A stretch of DNA of 64,000 nt from positions 29,806,800-29,870,799 of the forward strand of contig OX457071.1 in assembly GCA_949752795.1 (NCBI GenBank), in the 5' to 3' direction. The notes under the pieces are model-generated. The model worked only from the letters and a program-made list of their open reading frames with translations, made no database searches and was not told the origin of the DNA. Each line of letters starts with the position of its first letter. The stretch's first letter is position 1. Position numbers and translations under genes: made by a program. Shown here in pieces: positions 33,673 through 45,262 of this stretch. The stretch is from Hyperoodon ampullatus (lineage: Eukaryota; Chordata; Mammalia; Artiodactyla; Ziphiidae).

Positions 33673-35372
33673 GAAATCTTGAAAGTTGCATCATACCCTC
33701 AGTTTACTGGCCATGACAATGCTCAATGAGACACATTTCCAGTTTGATGGATTGCCTGTCTCTCCTTTGCTCCTGTAGAGTCCTAAACCTGAGAGAGAAA
33801 CTGGCTTCCTGAAGGTCTAATCTAATCCAGCCTTGTTTCATTTGGCCAGAAAATTTGGGGGAAAACATTAATTTTCAATGTTTGGAAAATAAGAGATCTC
33901 TCATATAGATCCAAATACTAATCTTCTTTTGAAAAATTAGTAAGGAGTAAAAGTTAATTACAAATTAATTGGTAACAATGCTAGGCTGTTACCCTCTCAC
34001 GCCAGAGTTGCCCGAGCCCTTTATGGACTTGCTTTCCATGGCTTGTCACAGGTCCACTTTTACTCATTTATTTTTCCTTCCCGGGTGACATGGCATGAAG
34101 TTCCCCAACAGAGGGAATACCTCTTGGTAAAAGTTACCACCTGGATTTAATTATAATTGTACTTTTTTCATGTCCAAAGATATTAGATAAGTATATTTTA
34201 ATGTTTTCTTATGTTTCCTATAATTAAATCATCTCTGAATATTAAATTGATCCTACATCTTTCCTTTCTGATCTCCTATCATTGAACCTTCCAGTATGCT
34301 TTTCTAGTTGTAAAATTCCAGTGTAATATTATTGGCCATTTCTTACATTTTTAAAAAAGTTCCTTATCTTGTAATGAAATGGAAATATCAAATTTCTTTT
34401 TACCCTTTCTTAGGCAAACACAAAGATCTAGTCTGTTTCAAGATAGTCATTCATATCCCTTCAGAATTTCAGATTCAGAACTATAAGGCACTGGACATTT
34501 CTAGGTTTGTACTTATAATTGTAGCCCATAATCCGTACCTTTATGCCAAGGGAAAATTTTATTTCCATTTAAATTATGATCTCAAATATTGCAAGCTAAA
34601 CTCTTTACCTATAATACATGTATAGTAATAATAAACAAATAGCAGTGATGTACCAGGGTAGAAAAGAGATTGGTCTTTGGTAAAGAATAATTGGAAATAT
34701 GAAAAGGAATATAGTGTCTGATCCTCCAGTTGCTCGTGCTGAATTTGGTTTAACACCGGAAAAACATAGGCAGAACACATCTTAACCAGCCTGGCCTAAC
34801 CCACATTGATTAATAATGAAATAAATGTTACCTAATATATTTTGATCAAGTCATTTTCAGAGGAAAATATGCCACATTCAGTAGCCATAATCAGATTTTC
34901 TCTCTTCCTAAGGAACCCTTTGAAACTGAAGTTTTCAGAAGTGATGGCCGTGGGGCAGAGGGGCGTGGCCCCAACCTAGAGATGGCGCCCTCCTGGCCCA
35001 CTCGTCCAGGAGTGCAGAGGAGCTGGGTAATTGGCACACCACCATGCACTCCCGATGCTGTTGCCACCACTGCTAGCTTCCCCAAACAAATCATTTTATT
35101 TCCACTGCTCACTGAAACAAACTAGAATTTCAAGCAACAGTCATCAGGACCCCTTTCATCCCTGAGGCTTTTCTGGGGCAAAGAGGCAGTGCTTCCCACC
35201 ATGACTGAGGTCTCTGCTCTGATGTCCCCATTGCTGGGTGAAACTCTGCTTTGAAATAACTGCAGAGAGAGGAGCAAGAGGTGTTAGTGCTGGAAATGTA
35301 AGAAGTTAGAGTCTTTTTCCCTCCCTGTGGAACACCTGCAAACTTGTGGAAAAGAGAACAGTGGTGGTTTCA

Positions 35373-35408
<36 letters not shown>

Positions 35409-37129
35409 ATTTCCAATAGAAATACTTGTCAGATGTTGCCTTGAATGTGGCCCTGGAAACACCGCAGATGGATGACAGTGAAACAAAGAAATAGGAGCTT
35501 TCATTTTACATAAATCATTGTGTTAATTGGGGATCAGGTGGTGTGTTTCCGGAAATAAGCAAAGGGAAAATAGTATTTATAGAAGCTGTCCGTGTACAAC
35601 ATGCACACTGGTGTGAAAAGAGCAGGCAGCCTATTTGAAGTAATATTAGAAAATTAAGTGTTTCTTGGGCTAGCAGCTTGTCAAATCTGATGACTTCAGT
35701 GTAAAATAAGAAGAAAAGTAGATTTTCTTTACTGATGAGCTTCCCCCACCCCATCCTACCCCACCCCGAACAGTCTTCCAACTCTACTGCAAACCTGTTT
35801 AAGGCTCTGGAATGTCCTTCTTGCTGTTAATTTATTTCCTGAAGTCAATCATAATGTATATATAACGGTTGTTGCTATATAGTTTTTGTTAATTGGAATA
35901 AATAGCAATCAAGCTTGTTAAACTTTATCTTAATACATGCATTTAACTCAATGTTATTTCTATATGGAGCTGGCCCAGTACTTACATTGCTTAGTTGTCC
36001 CAGAGCCTGGGATGAATGCTTTGGCCTCAGTAATTATTGTCTACACTGTCTGAATTTGTTATATAATTACTTGATATTCTGCTTCATCTTGACTGTTTAG
36101 ACTTGGCCTTTGAGCACTTGGCATTTTGTTCACGGGAAGGAATTTACAAACGCATTCCTCGGCTGATAAATGTAATCGCACAGGATGGTGTGAATCCTAA
36201 TTAGAGAATCACACATCTCTAGTACATTAGGGTCAAGAGCTTTTGAGTATCAGAGTAGTGTGTTTATCTCATTAGTATATGCAGCTTTGGAATTGATTAT
36301 TGCAATAATAACAGTTGTGTTTTTTAATTTAGGGTAATTAAAACTTGTAGTGTTTCCTTTTTATGTTGGGTAAACGTTAGTTGTGTGTGTTTTGTTTTGT
36401 TTTGTTTCTTTTAATTGTAAGTTGGTTTAAAATCAGTCTTTAGGGTTTTGGTTTTCTAAAATCTGTGGCTCTTTGTAAATAGGCAGTTTTTTAGGAAAGG
36501 CCAGAATGCTTAACACAGATGTGACATAGTAGGAAGAGAGAAGTCAAGGCCTATGTTAAGTGGGAAATAAGCTCTGATATAAACAGCTCTTTACCTCTGA
36601 GGATTGTCTTGAAAATGTCTTTCTTTTTCCTTAAGTGTGCTTATACGGCCCTTGATTTCTCTATCAACACTTTTTCCTCTGAGATCTGTAAGATTAAGGC
36701 AGGAAATTATCTGACTAACATGATTTTTATATGGATTTACCTTGTGGTAGAGAGATATATCTGTCTCTGTGTCTCTCTCTCTACTTATCATCTATCAACA
36801 GATATTTGATAAACATTTACTACATTCAATGATATACTGGATACTATGGAGGAAAACAAAGGTTTTCTAGACAGCATTTCTTAGATTCACTAGTTTACAA
36901 TCTGATGGTGGAAGATCTGGGACTATCTGGGGGTGGGTGAGGGGTGTGGATAATAAACGCATCCAGGTAACTTGTTAAAATAACTTTGAGCAACAAAATA
37001 AATAACGACAGTATTATTCTGATCCTAAGAATAGGTATCTGAGACACTATACTCATATCAATAAATTATTGAATAAATAGGAGAGAGGGACAAATTCTCC
37101 TTATAGAAGAATTCCAAATAATGTATGTA
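33673..37129. other. Mostly unrecognised sequence
   Basis: About 3.4 kb without a confident repeat or gene. Inside are a (TG)n run at 35373-35402, a locally GC-rich patch at about 34940-35090 and a region at about 36040-36360 of varied composition that may be constrained. Open frames of 61-97 codons show no family. Confidence 0.45.
35373..35402. repeat. (TG)n microsatellite
   Basis: About fourteen uninterrupted TG units following 'atctg' and ending 'tgtact'. Confidence 0.95.
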
Positions 37130-37467
37130 AAAAATGCCTTTCCAGGAGGTGGAGCTTAATTCCTCTCCCTTTGAATGTGGGCTGGACTTAGTGACTAGCT
37201 TCCAAAGAATAGAGTATGGACAGGGAAAATGGTGACTTTACAGTAGGGAAAGCTGGAAGACCCCACCTTAACCAAGGGATCGAGGTTTACATCACCAGTA
37301 ATAAGTCATGTTGATATGGACTCCTGGTATCTTATGATGAGAAGGTGTCTTAGCTTGGGCTGCTATAACAAATGATCATAGACTCAGTGGCTTAAAAAAC
37401 AAACATTTATTTTTCACAGTGCTGGAGGCTGGGCAGTTCAAGATCAAGGTGACAAGAGGTTTGGTGT

Positions 37468-37573
37468 TTGGTTTGCAGATGGTGGTCTTCTTGAGGTGTC
37501 CTCACATGGCCTCACACCTTCTTGAGGTGTCTTGGTTTGCAGATGGTGGTCTTCTTGAGGTGTCCTCACATGG
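37468..37573. repeat. 42-bp direct duplication, 64-bp period
   Basis: 37468-37509 and 37532-37573 are identical, each beginning 'ttggtttgcagatggtggtc' and ending 'gtcctcacatgg'. The spacer repeats 'cttcttgaggtgtc' once more, so the local structure is a partial tandem duplication inside the MLT1 LTR. Identity suggests a recent event. Confidence 0.93.
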
Positions 37574-37592
37574 GCGAGAGAGAGATTATCTC

Positions 37593-37928
37593 TCTCATGT
37601 CTCTTCTTTAAAACTTAATTTTTTTAGAGCAGTTTTAGATTCACAGCAAAATTGGAAGGGAGGTACAGATATTTCCCTTATATCCCCTACCCTCCCACAT
37701 ACATAACCACCATCATTATCAACATCCCCCACAAGAGTTGTACATTTGTTAACAATTGAACCTATATTAACACATCATTGTCACCCAAAGTCTATAGTTT
37801 ACATTTGGGTTCACTCTTGGTGTTGTACATTCTGTGGGTTTGGACAAATGTATAATGACATGTGTCTACCATGGTATCATAAATAATAGTTTCACTGCCC
37901 TGAAAATTTTCTGTGTCTCCTGTCTCTT
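37593..37928 (-). mobile_element. Short LINE-1 3'UTR (L1MB-like) nested in the MLT1 LTR
   Basis: Body 37606-37920, antisense: 'agcagttttagattcacagc', 'tatcaacatcccccacaaga', 'cacccaaagtctatagttta', 'ttcactcttggtgttgtaca', 'caaatgtataatgacatgtg'. Flanking copies 'tctcatgtctctt' (37593-37605) and 'tctcctgtctctt' (37916-37928) match 12 of 13 and mark the target site in the LTR. Confidence 0.82.
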
Positions 37929-38510
37929 TTTATAAGGGCACTAATCCCATTCTGAGGGCTCCACCCCCATGACCTAACTACCTTCCAAAGGCCCCACCTC
38001 GAAATATCATCATACTGGGGGTTGGGCTTCTACATATGAGTTTTCAGGGGACAAAAACGTTTAGTTCACAGCAAAAGGCCACCTTACCTCTGTGCTATTT
38101 TTCTCGCTCTTTCACTGTAATCCTGAGAAAGCAAAGGACAAATCCAAATTGAAGGACATCCTATAAAATACCTGGCCAATACTCTTTAAGACTCTCAACG
38201 TCATAAAAAGCAAAGACTGAGAAATTGTCACAGTTTGGAGGAGACAAAGGAGACATGACTAGTGCAGCATGGTAACCTCTATTGGATCCTGGAACAGGGA
38301 AAGGACACTAATGGAAAAAACTGGTGAAATCTGAATATAGTTTGTAGTTCAATTATTAGTTTTGTACCAATGTTAAATTTTTAACTTTGATCAATGTAAC
38401 CCTAATTAATATTAGGGAAACTGGGAGAAAGTCTGTATGCTCTTTCTGAACTATCTTTACAAATTTTCAAAATTCTAAAATTATTTCAAAATAAAATATT
38501 TTTAAAAAGA

Positions 38511-39166
38511 ACATTATCGTTGAACAACTATCTGTTACTAAACTAGGATGCTAGTTTTAAGAGGAAGGCCAGAGCAACACAGTTGGTAGAGATGGCTTCT
38601 GGAAGGAGTGGGCCATATGACAGGCCCCAAAAGGTGGATAGGACTTGAGGCTCAGTCACCGATGCTTCCAAGCCACAAGATTTTGTTCGAAATCTACTTT
38701 CTGACCTTTTGAATAAGACAGGATTCTCATAGACACTGCCTCAGGTAATTCTGATACCAAAGCAAAGTGATTTATCTTAAATTTGGGAACCCTGAGACTA
38801 ACTAATTCCACCCAGGCTGCCTTTTACCCAGAGTCCCCAGGCATTGCCCAAATTGAAGATTCCTCTGGTCACCAGGACACTTCTTTCCCTATTTTTCTGA
38901 GGCTTTACCTCCCGTTGTCCCTCTGTCCATCTAGTCGACTCTGCTCTCTGAAAGCAGGGTCACCCACATTCTTAGCTTGATCTCAGAATGTTCCTTTCAC
39001 CTCGAGGCTTTTACTTAAAAGAAGTTTCTTCCAAAAGCAAAACTTATTAAACTTTCTCCGGTGTGTTCTCTTCTTTCCTTATTACAGCAGAACAAGTTGA
39101 TTGGGCAATTAAAAGCAAAACATTCAGGACCATATCATCTTTAGGTCAGCTCTTTCATGATTTTAA
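38511..39166. other. Unrecognised sequence
   Basis: No repeat or gene recognised; a 65-codon frame at 38783-38980 has no likeness to a known family. Confidence 0.4.
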
Positions 39167-39512
39167 AGGAAAAGGTAATTTTTAAAATTTTTTTATTTAT
39201 TTATTTATTTTTGGCTGCATTGGATCTTCATTGCTGCACGTGGGCTTTTCTCTAGTTGCGTCGAGTGGGGGCTCCTCTTCGTTGCGGTGCACAGGCTTCT
39301 CACTGCGGTGGCTTCTCCTGATGCAGAGCACGGGCTCTAGGCGAGCGGGCTTCAGTAGTTGTGGCACACGGGCTCAGTAGCTGTGGCACACGGGCTTAGT
39401 TACTCCACAGCATGTGGAATCTTCCTGGACCGGGGCTCAAACCCATGTCCCCTGCATTGGCAGGCGGATTCTTAACCACTGCACCACCAGGGAAGTCCAG
39501 GAAAAGGTAATT
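39167..39512 (-). mobile_element. CHR-type SINE (long form), minus strand
   Basis: Body 39181-39498 between perfect 14-bp copies of 'aggaaaaggtaatt' (39167-39180, 39499-39512). Tail 'ttatttatttatttattttt' at the left, head 'ccactgcaccaccaggga' at the right, B-box region 'gctcaaacccatgtcccc' in reverse. Body repeats of 'cgggcttcagtagttgtggc' type mark the long form. Confidence 0.95.
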
Positions 39513-39557
39513 CTTATGTAGCATAATGAAATACAGAATCATGGGAAAATGAGGAAA

Positions 39558-39749
39558 GAGTGCCTACTTAAAAAAAAATTTATTTATTTATTTGGCTGTG
39601 CTGGGTCTTAGTTGCTGCACATGGGATCTTCGTTGCAGCATGTGGGATCTTTTTGTTGTGGTCCCTGATAAGGGATCGAACCTGGGCCGCCTGCATTGAG
39701 AGCATGGAGTCTTAACCACTGGACCACCAGGGAAGTCCTGAGTGCCTAC
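39558..39749 (-). mobile_element. Short CHR-related SINE, minus strand
   Basis: Body 39568-39739 between 10-bp copies of 'gagtgcctac' (39558-39567, 39740-39749). Head at the right 'ccactggaccaccaggga', B-box 'gggatcgaacctgggccgcc' in reverse, tail 'aatttatttatttatttggc' at the left. Its body is shorter than the neighbouring SINE and duplicates 'catgtgggatctt'-type text internally. Confidence 0.92.
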
Positions 39750-39944
39750 CTTTTTGATGAGATTAGATTAACCCTAAAAGCAAAACCTAGAAATGAGTGA
39801 TAACAATAATAGCAACAAAAAACTGTATAGACTAATTTCACTTATGAATAAGATACAAAGATGCAAAATAAAGTATTAGCAAATGGATGTAGCAGTCTCT
39901 TACAAGAACAAACTCATAGCCATAAATGCAAACAAATCTCTTTT

Positions 39945-41117
39945 TAAAAAAATTAAGGAATAATTGCCATGTAACATTAGTTTCAGGTGTACAACATAAT
40001 GATTTGATATTTGTATATGTTGCAAAAAGATCACCACAATAAGTCTAGTTAACATCTGTCACCATTTACAGTTACGTTTTTTTTCTTCCGATGAGAACTT
40101 TTTTTTTTTTTTTTTTTTTTTTTGTTGGTACGCGGGCCTCTCACTGTTGGGACCTCTCCGGTTGTGGAGCACAGGCTCCGGACGCGCAGGCTCAGCGGCC
40201 ATGGCTCACAGGCCCAGCCTCTCCGCGGCATGTGGGATCCTCCCGGACCGGGGCACGAGCCCGTGTCCCCTGCATAGGCAGGCAGACTCTCAACCACTGT
40301 GCCACCAGGGAAGCCCCCGATGAGAACTGTTAAGATTTATTCTCTTAGCAACTTTAAAATATGCAGTACATTATTACTAACTATAGTGCCCATACTGTAC
40401 ATTACATCCCATTTGACTTATTTATTTTATAACTGGAAGTTTGTAGCTTTTGGTCCTTTTGACTCATTTTGCCCACCCTCCACCCGCTGCCTCTGGCCAC
40501 CACCAATCTGTTCTCTGTATCTATGAGCTTGATTTTTTATTTCTTTGTTTTATTAATTCCACATGTAAGTGAGATCATACAGTGTTTGTCTTTCTCTGTC
40601 TGATTTATTTCACTTAGCATAATGTCCTCACGGTCCATCCATGTTGTTGCAAATGATAAAACTTCCTTAGTTTTTTATGACTGAATAATATATAGTATAT
40701 ATAGTATATACACACACTACATTTTCTTTATCCATTCATCCATCAGTGGACACTTAGCTTGTTTCCATATCTTGGCTGTTGTAAATAATGCTGCAGTGAA
40801 CATGGTGAATATATCTTTTCAAGTTAGAGATTTTGTTTTCTTTGGATAAATACCCAGAAGTGGAATTGCTGGATTGTAGGGTAGTTCTATTTTTAATTTT
40901 TTGAGGAATCTCCATACTCTTTTCTATAGTGGCTGCACCAATTTCCATCCCCAGCAACAGTGCACAAGGGTTCCCTTTTCTCCACATGCTCGCCAACACT
41001 TGTTATTTCTTGTCTTTTTGAAAATAGCCATTCTAACAGGTATGAGGTGATATCTCATTGTGATTTGCATTTCCCTGGTGATGAGTGATGTTGAAAGTCT
41101 TTTCATGTACTTGTTGG
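39945..41117 (-). mobile_element. LINE-1 3' end (L1MA-like), split by a SINE
   Basis: Antisense L1: 'taattgccatgtaacattag', 'tcaggtgtacaacataatga', 'atcaccacaataagtctagt', then after the SINE 'attactaactatagtgccca', 'tcctcacggtccatccatgt', 'agaagtggaattgctggatt', 'ctatagtggctgcaccaatt', 'ttgatttgcatttccctggt'-like text. ORF2 fragments on the minus strand (frames at 40754-40999 and 40924-41142) are recognisable but broken. A CHR-2 SINE occupies 40100-40316. Confidence 0.88.
40088..40328 (-). mobile_element. CHR-2-like SINE inside an L1, minus strand
   Basis: Body 40100-40316 between perfect 12-bp copies of 'ccgatgagaact' (40088-40099, 40317-40328), both within the L1 3'UTR. T-run tail left, 'ccactgtgccaccaggga' head right. 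Younger than the host L1 by nesting. Confidence 0.95.
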
Positions 41118-41330
41118 CAAGGCTCCTTTCTAATGGCTGCATACTTCATGTCCACGTACCATAATTTGTTCAACCCTCTTTCTATTGGTGACTATGTGGG
41201 TATTCTCTTACTTTTGACTATTACAAGTAATATAGTAGTAAACATTTTTGGAACATCTATCCTAATGCACATATTTCTTTAGGAATGATATTGAGGAGTA
41301 GAATTAGTGGTGAAAAGGATATGTGAATAA
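41118..41330 (-). mobile_element. Old LINE-1 (L1M) fragment
   Basis: Antisense L1M landmarks: 'atggctgcatacttcatgtc', 'taccataatttgttcaaccc', 'ctattacaagtaatatagta', 'tgaggagtagaattagtggt'. Abuts the younger L1 that ends at about 41117. Confidence 0.55.
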
Positions 41331-41639
41331 AAATACAGTATCCATTTGATAAATCTCTCCATAAGCTAGGAATGGAAGAAAGTGGTCTTAATTTGATAGA
41401 GTATATTAATGGGTAAATAATCATCATAATTAAACCTTTATAAACTAAGCAAAAATTCTTTGTTGTAAAAAAATAAAAATTATAGAAAATATGGGAACAG
41501 TACCTGTGTGTTATAAACATTTAACTAATAAGAAATTGCTAGCAATTGAGTTGTATCCTTTTGCACCTGTTACTCATTAAAGCATAAATATATAGATGGA
41601 TGGATATATAGGTAGATAAATATATATACATATTAAAAT

Positions 41640-41920
41640 ACTATTATATGACACTATTCTGAAATTTGTTTAAAAAATTTTTATCAACGTGTTAAATTTC
41701 TTCTGTATTAGTACAAACGGTTCTACCGCATTTGTTTTTATTAGTTGCATACTCCATAGTATACCATAATTTATTTAATTCTCCCTCTATTTGGGATATC
41801 TTGGGTTTTCTCCAAGTTTCTTTATTTCAGTAATGTTGCTTTGAACATTGTTTTACATCTGTCCTAGCGTTCATATTCCTTAGGATGGATATCAACAAAT
41901 AGAAAGGTAAGCAGGAGCTG
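41640..41920 (-). mobile_element. Old LINE-1 (L1M) fragment
   Basis: 'ttagttgcatactccatagt', 'taccataatttatttaattc', 'cagtaatgttgctttgaaca', 'attccttaggatggatatca' follow the same antisense L1M order as the preceding piece but repeat it, so this is a second copy rather than its continuation. Confidence 0.6.
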
Positions 41921-42099
41921 AGGAAGCAGGGATGAGTTCGTGTATAACTTTGAGAAACCTACCTGAGCGGAGAAGGAAAAAGATAAGGCATTATCTAAAA
42001 GTGTTCAAAGAGATGTTGTATCTTTTTGGGGAAAAAAAGCTAATATATGCATAAGGTAACAGCACAAAGTAAGGAAGAACTCACAGCGAACGTCTGCAG

Positions 42100-42645
42100 C
42101 CTCATGCGCCCCTTCTCGACCCACTCTCATTAGGATTCAGGCTCTTCACTTCCATGAAAACTTCTCTGGCCATGGTCACCAAGGGCCCTTCATGACATTG
42201 GACACTTTTCCTCTGTGAAGTTTGGCTTTGTTGGCCACCTCTTTTTTCTTGAAACTTGGGCTAACTTGGACTCCATGAAACAATTTTCCCTGTTTTTAGC
42301 CCTCTGACCCCTCCACTTTCTGATTTCTCTTCAGACCCTTTTAACCCCCCTCACATCATCATGAGTGCAGAACCCCAGGGTTTTCTTCACTCTCTTCTCA
42401 CTTGACCTGCTCTTATCATGTGGGCTCCTCTGATCCCTTGGCTTTAAGTAGCACCTAGACTTCAAAATTTAGTTTTAGTGCAAACCTCTCCCTTGAGTTC
42501 TAGAACCATCGATATCCCTCTGTTGACTAGACACATGGGAATTTCGTAGAAGCTTCAAACCCAAGTGGTCCAAAACTAAATTCATAAACTTTATTCTCAT
42601 TCCCAAATATTTTCCTCCTCTTCAGGGATCAATTATAGGTATTAG
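42100..42645 (+). mobile_element. L2 LINE fragment (ORF2-derived)
   Basis: Segments such as 'acttggactccatgaaaca', 'gcagaaccccagggttttc', 'ttcactctcttctcacttga', 'atcccttggctttaagtagc', 'gttgactagacacatgggaa', 'caagtggtccaaaactaaat' follow the reverse transcriptase region of L2, where the intact gene encodes a 'PQGS' block and, later, the stretch before 'SKTE'. Frame and catalytic residues are lost. Very old. Confidence 0.5.
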
Positions 42646-43559
42646 TTAATTGTCCATTAAAATATCACTTTTTATCAAATCTCACATGTAAATGTATCAA
42701 CCAGGCTCCTCAAGTATCAAGAGACTCAAAATAGTGGTGTATTAAACAAGATACAATATATTGTATATTTAAGGTTGCTTTTCCCCTTGAAAATCATTCT
42801 GTGGCTCTAAAACATGCAGTTTGTTGTCATGATCTGACTATTTACACATAGAAAACTTACTTTAACTGTATTTTATAAAATTTATGTCAAAATAGACTTT
42901 TCTTTATATTTTGCTATTTTGAGCAAAGTTAAGGATTTTATTCTTCTCTCTGGACAAAAGGAAGTTATTAAAATAGTAGGTATTGATTTTAACACCTTTT
43001 TCTGTGTTATTTATTGGTAAGGCATTTGCTGTAAAATACTGAAGAAAAAGAATGCATACATACAGATTATTCAATAGGAAAATCTGATTCAAATCCTCAA
43101 AGGATCCTGTTTACTTGCATCTGTAATAATATACAGTACCATTAATGAGGACTGCTTCTATTAATTCTTGATTCACCTTGGGTTTTGGGGTGGTGATGAG
43201 AAAGAAATGGAAACACATTCCAACTTATAAAAGTCCATGTTTTCCTTTAAATACTGTAGAATATCAGCAAAATCTTAGAAGTGATAGAGCTTTGGTTCAA
43301 GTTAAACAGAAAGTTATTTGTGATCATTAACATAAAATTATCATAAAATCCCTAAGGCACAGTACTGAATATAGTCCTAGAATGTATGGATCTTAACCTT
43401 GGAAGAGATCTCAAAAATGACATGGTTTAAAGGTCATGAACTAGTACCTACAGGCTGAATATGGTCGGCTAACTATGTGTGTCTATGTATATATTCTGAA
43501 TGCTTCAAAAATAATGTGAAAGCCATCAGCTGAGGCATGTCATTGGGGGCATATTAACA
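42646..43559. other. Unrecognised AT-rich sequence
   Basis: No repeat or gene recognised. A 62-codon minus-strand frame at 42904-43092 has no likeness. Confidence 0.4.
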
Positions 43560-44195
43560 CTCTCGTCTGCTTCCTATCCCATACCTGCTTGAGCCTTTGA
43601 AGACATCTGAGTTTGTAACCCCAGCCAGTTCGACTTACCTTCCAATTAAGCACATCTGCCAGGTGGTGATCCAGCCTCTGCTTGAACACTCTCAGGGACG
43701 GGGAACAGAGAGCTTATTAAAATTTCAGGGAGGCTTCCTTGTTCCAAAGTTCACTGAAATTGAGCAGCAACTTGATTCCCAGTAACTTCCACCTAATGGT
43801 CGAGCTACACAGAACAAGCCTAATGCCTCTTCCACATGACAAAACTTCAGATAATTGATGGGATCTGTCATGTCTTCCCATTTCATTCCAGGGCTTTTCT
43901 TCTCAAGGTTAAACACCCTCAATTTCTTTAATGTCCCTCATTTGGCATTCACCATCCTGATAATCCTCCTTTGAATGAATGTAATTCCATTTGTCAATGA
44001 CCCTTATAAAATGTGTTTCTGGGAATGAACATAGTGATCTACATGTTGTCTGCCCAGCCCAGGAAAGAGTGGGGTTATTAACACCCGTGTTCTGGGCATT
44101 ACGCTTCCATTAATGAAATTGAGGGCTACATTAGCTATTGTTAAGCAGGTAGCAACAGGGATGAAAATGATGGTTAAAGCATGAAATGCAGCTTG
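43560..44195 (-). mobile_element. L3/CR1-type LINE 3' region, minus strand
   Basis: Plus-strand text 'gtgatccagcctctgcttga', 'aacactctcagggacgggga', 'gaacaagcctaatgcctctt', 'cttttcttctcaaggttaaa', 'caccatcctgataatcctcc' and 'cattaatgaaattgagggct' is the reverse of the C-terminal ORF2/3' region of CR1-clade LINEs. These died out early in mammals, so a 600-bp copy with this much likeness is well preserved. Frames at 43725-43922 and 44004-44264 (minus) are inside it and broken. Confidence 0.72.
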
Positions 44196-45028
44196 ACCAG
44201 GTTCAAAGAAAGGAGGATGCAGTTTAGAAGTGAGTGAATAAGTAATAGAGATACGTCTTAACACTGAGGAAGATCCTGTATTTCAAAGGACATAGGGAAT
44301 TATATTAGCAAAGGTACATATTTTTAAAATCTGAGAAGAATGAAAAGAAACTAAAATGAATGTATCTGAACTGATGATGATTACTCCTTTTTTCCCTTCC
44401 TGTAATGTGGCAGTCACATGTTTTATAATATAAAAAATTAAAATATTATCAACCTATGCACATTACTACTCTATTCAGGTATGTGGTATTTTTATCCCTC
44501 ATGTTTCTATATACTCTGTTTTATATACATTAAAGTCATCTTCAAATTTGCATACATGTTCATACAACTATATTTTTCTGACATCCAAAATCATCTTTTG
44601 CAACTTGGCAAGGGAAATCAGTATTTTTATCTCACTGTAGTAAATAAGAGTTTCCTATATATGTTTCTTATTTCACTTCTCCCAATTCCATCTTTTCCAC
44701 ATTGCCATGGCTGAGTTCCATGATCATAGCAAATAAAGGTAAGGGCCACAGTGATTCTCAGGCCACTCAGACAGGGAAGTAAATTCTTAAGTATTTTTGC
44801 TTTAGGGACTTGTAGGTGCTTCAGGAGCAAAAACAAAGTTCTCACATTATCCCTTCCAAGCCCCTGTCCCTGTACTGCTTTGAAGCTACAGAACCCCATT
44901 TTCATGGACACCTTTCAAGTTTCCGAGAGGAGTCCTAACTTTCTGTATTTATAATTTAGCATTCTTTCAAAGGGCCTCACTGTTATATAAACTTCAGGCT
45001 CCACAATCTGGATTTACCCTGCCTTCCT
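44196..45028. other. Unrecognised sequence
   Basis: No confident repeat or gene; overlapping frames of 67-94 codons at 44481-44954 on both strands show no family. Confidence 0.4.
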
Positions 45029-45262
45029 CTGCAAACTTCTTCTTTTTTTTTTTTTTTTTCCGTACGCGGACCTCTCACTGTTGTGGCCTCTCCCGTTGCG
45101 GAGCACAGGCTCCGGACGCGCAGGCTCAGCGGCCATGGCTCACGGGCCCAGCCGCTCCGCGGCATGTGGGATCTTCCCGGACCGGGGCACCAACCCGCGT
45201 CCCCTGCATCGGCAGGCGGACTCTCAACCACTGCGCCACCAGGGAAGCCCTGCAAACTTCTT
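45029..45262 (-). mobile_element. CHR-2-like SINE, minus strand
   Basis: Body 45042-45249 between perfect 13-bp copies of 'ctgcaaacttctt' (45029-45041, 45250-45262). CpG-rich, with few differences from the other CHR-2 copies here, so young. Head 'ccactgcgccaccaggga', B-box 'caccaacccgcgtcccc' in reverse. Frames of 82-114 codons are SINE readings. Confidence 0.96.

Larger units (their letters stand above)
37346..38073 (-). mobile_element. MLT1-like LTR inserted in an older repeat and itself split
   Basis: Plus strand begins 'tgtcttagcttgggctgcta' and ends 'gtttagttcacagca'. Right half reads 'ggcactaatcccattctgag', 'tccacccccatgacctaact', 'aaaggccccacctcgaaata'. The 5-bp flanks are 'gaagg' (37341-37345) and 'aaagg' (38074-38078), one mismatch. 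It contains a local 42-bp duplication (37468-37573) and an L1 insertion (37606-37920). Confidence 0.82.
37130..38510 (+). mobile_element. Old L1M-type 3' region split by an MLT1 LTR
   Basis: Left part 37130-37345 ('gggctggacttagtgactag', 'catcaccagtaataagtcat') and right part 38074-38510 ('acaaatccaaattgaaggac', 'tggatcctggaacagggaaa', 'gaactatctttacaaatttt', ending 'atttcaaaataaaatattt') read as one plus-strand element when the 37346-38073 insert is removed. I recognise the sequence as a common old mammalian L1-type 3'UTR, with moderate certainty on family. Confidence 0.55.
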
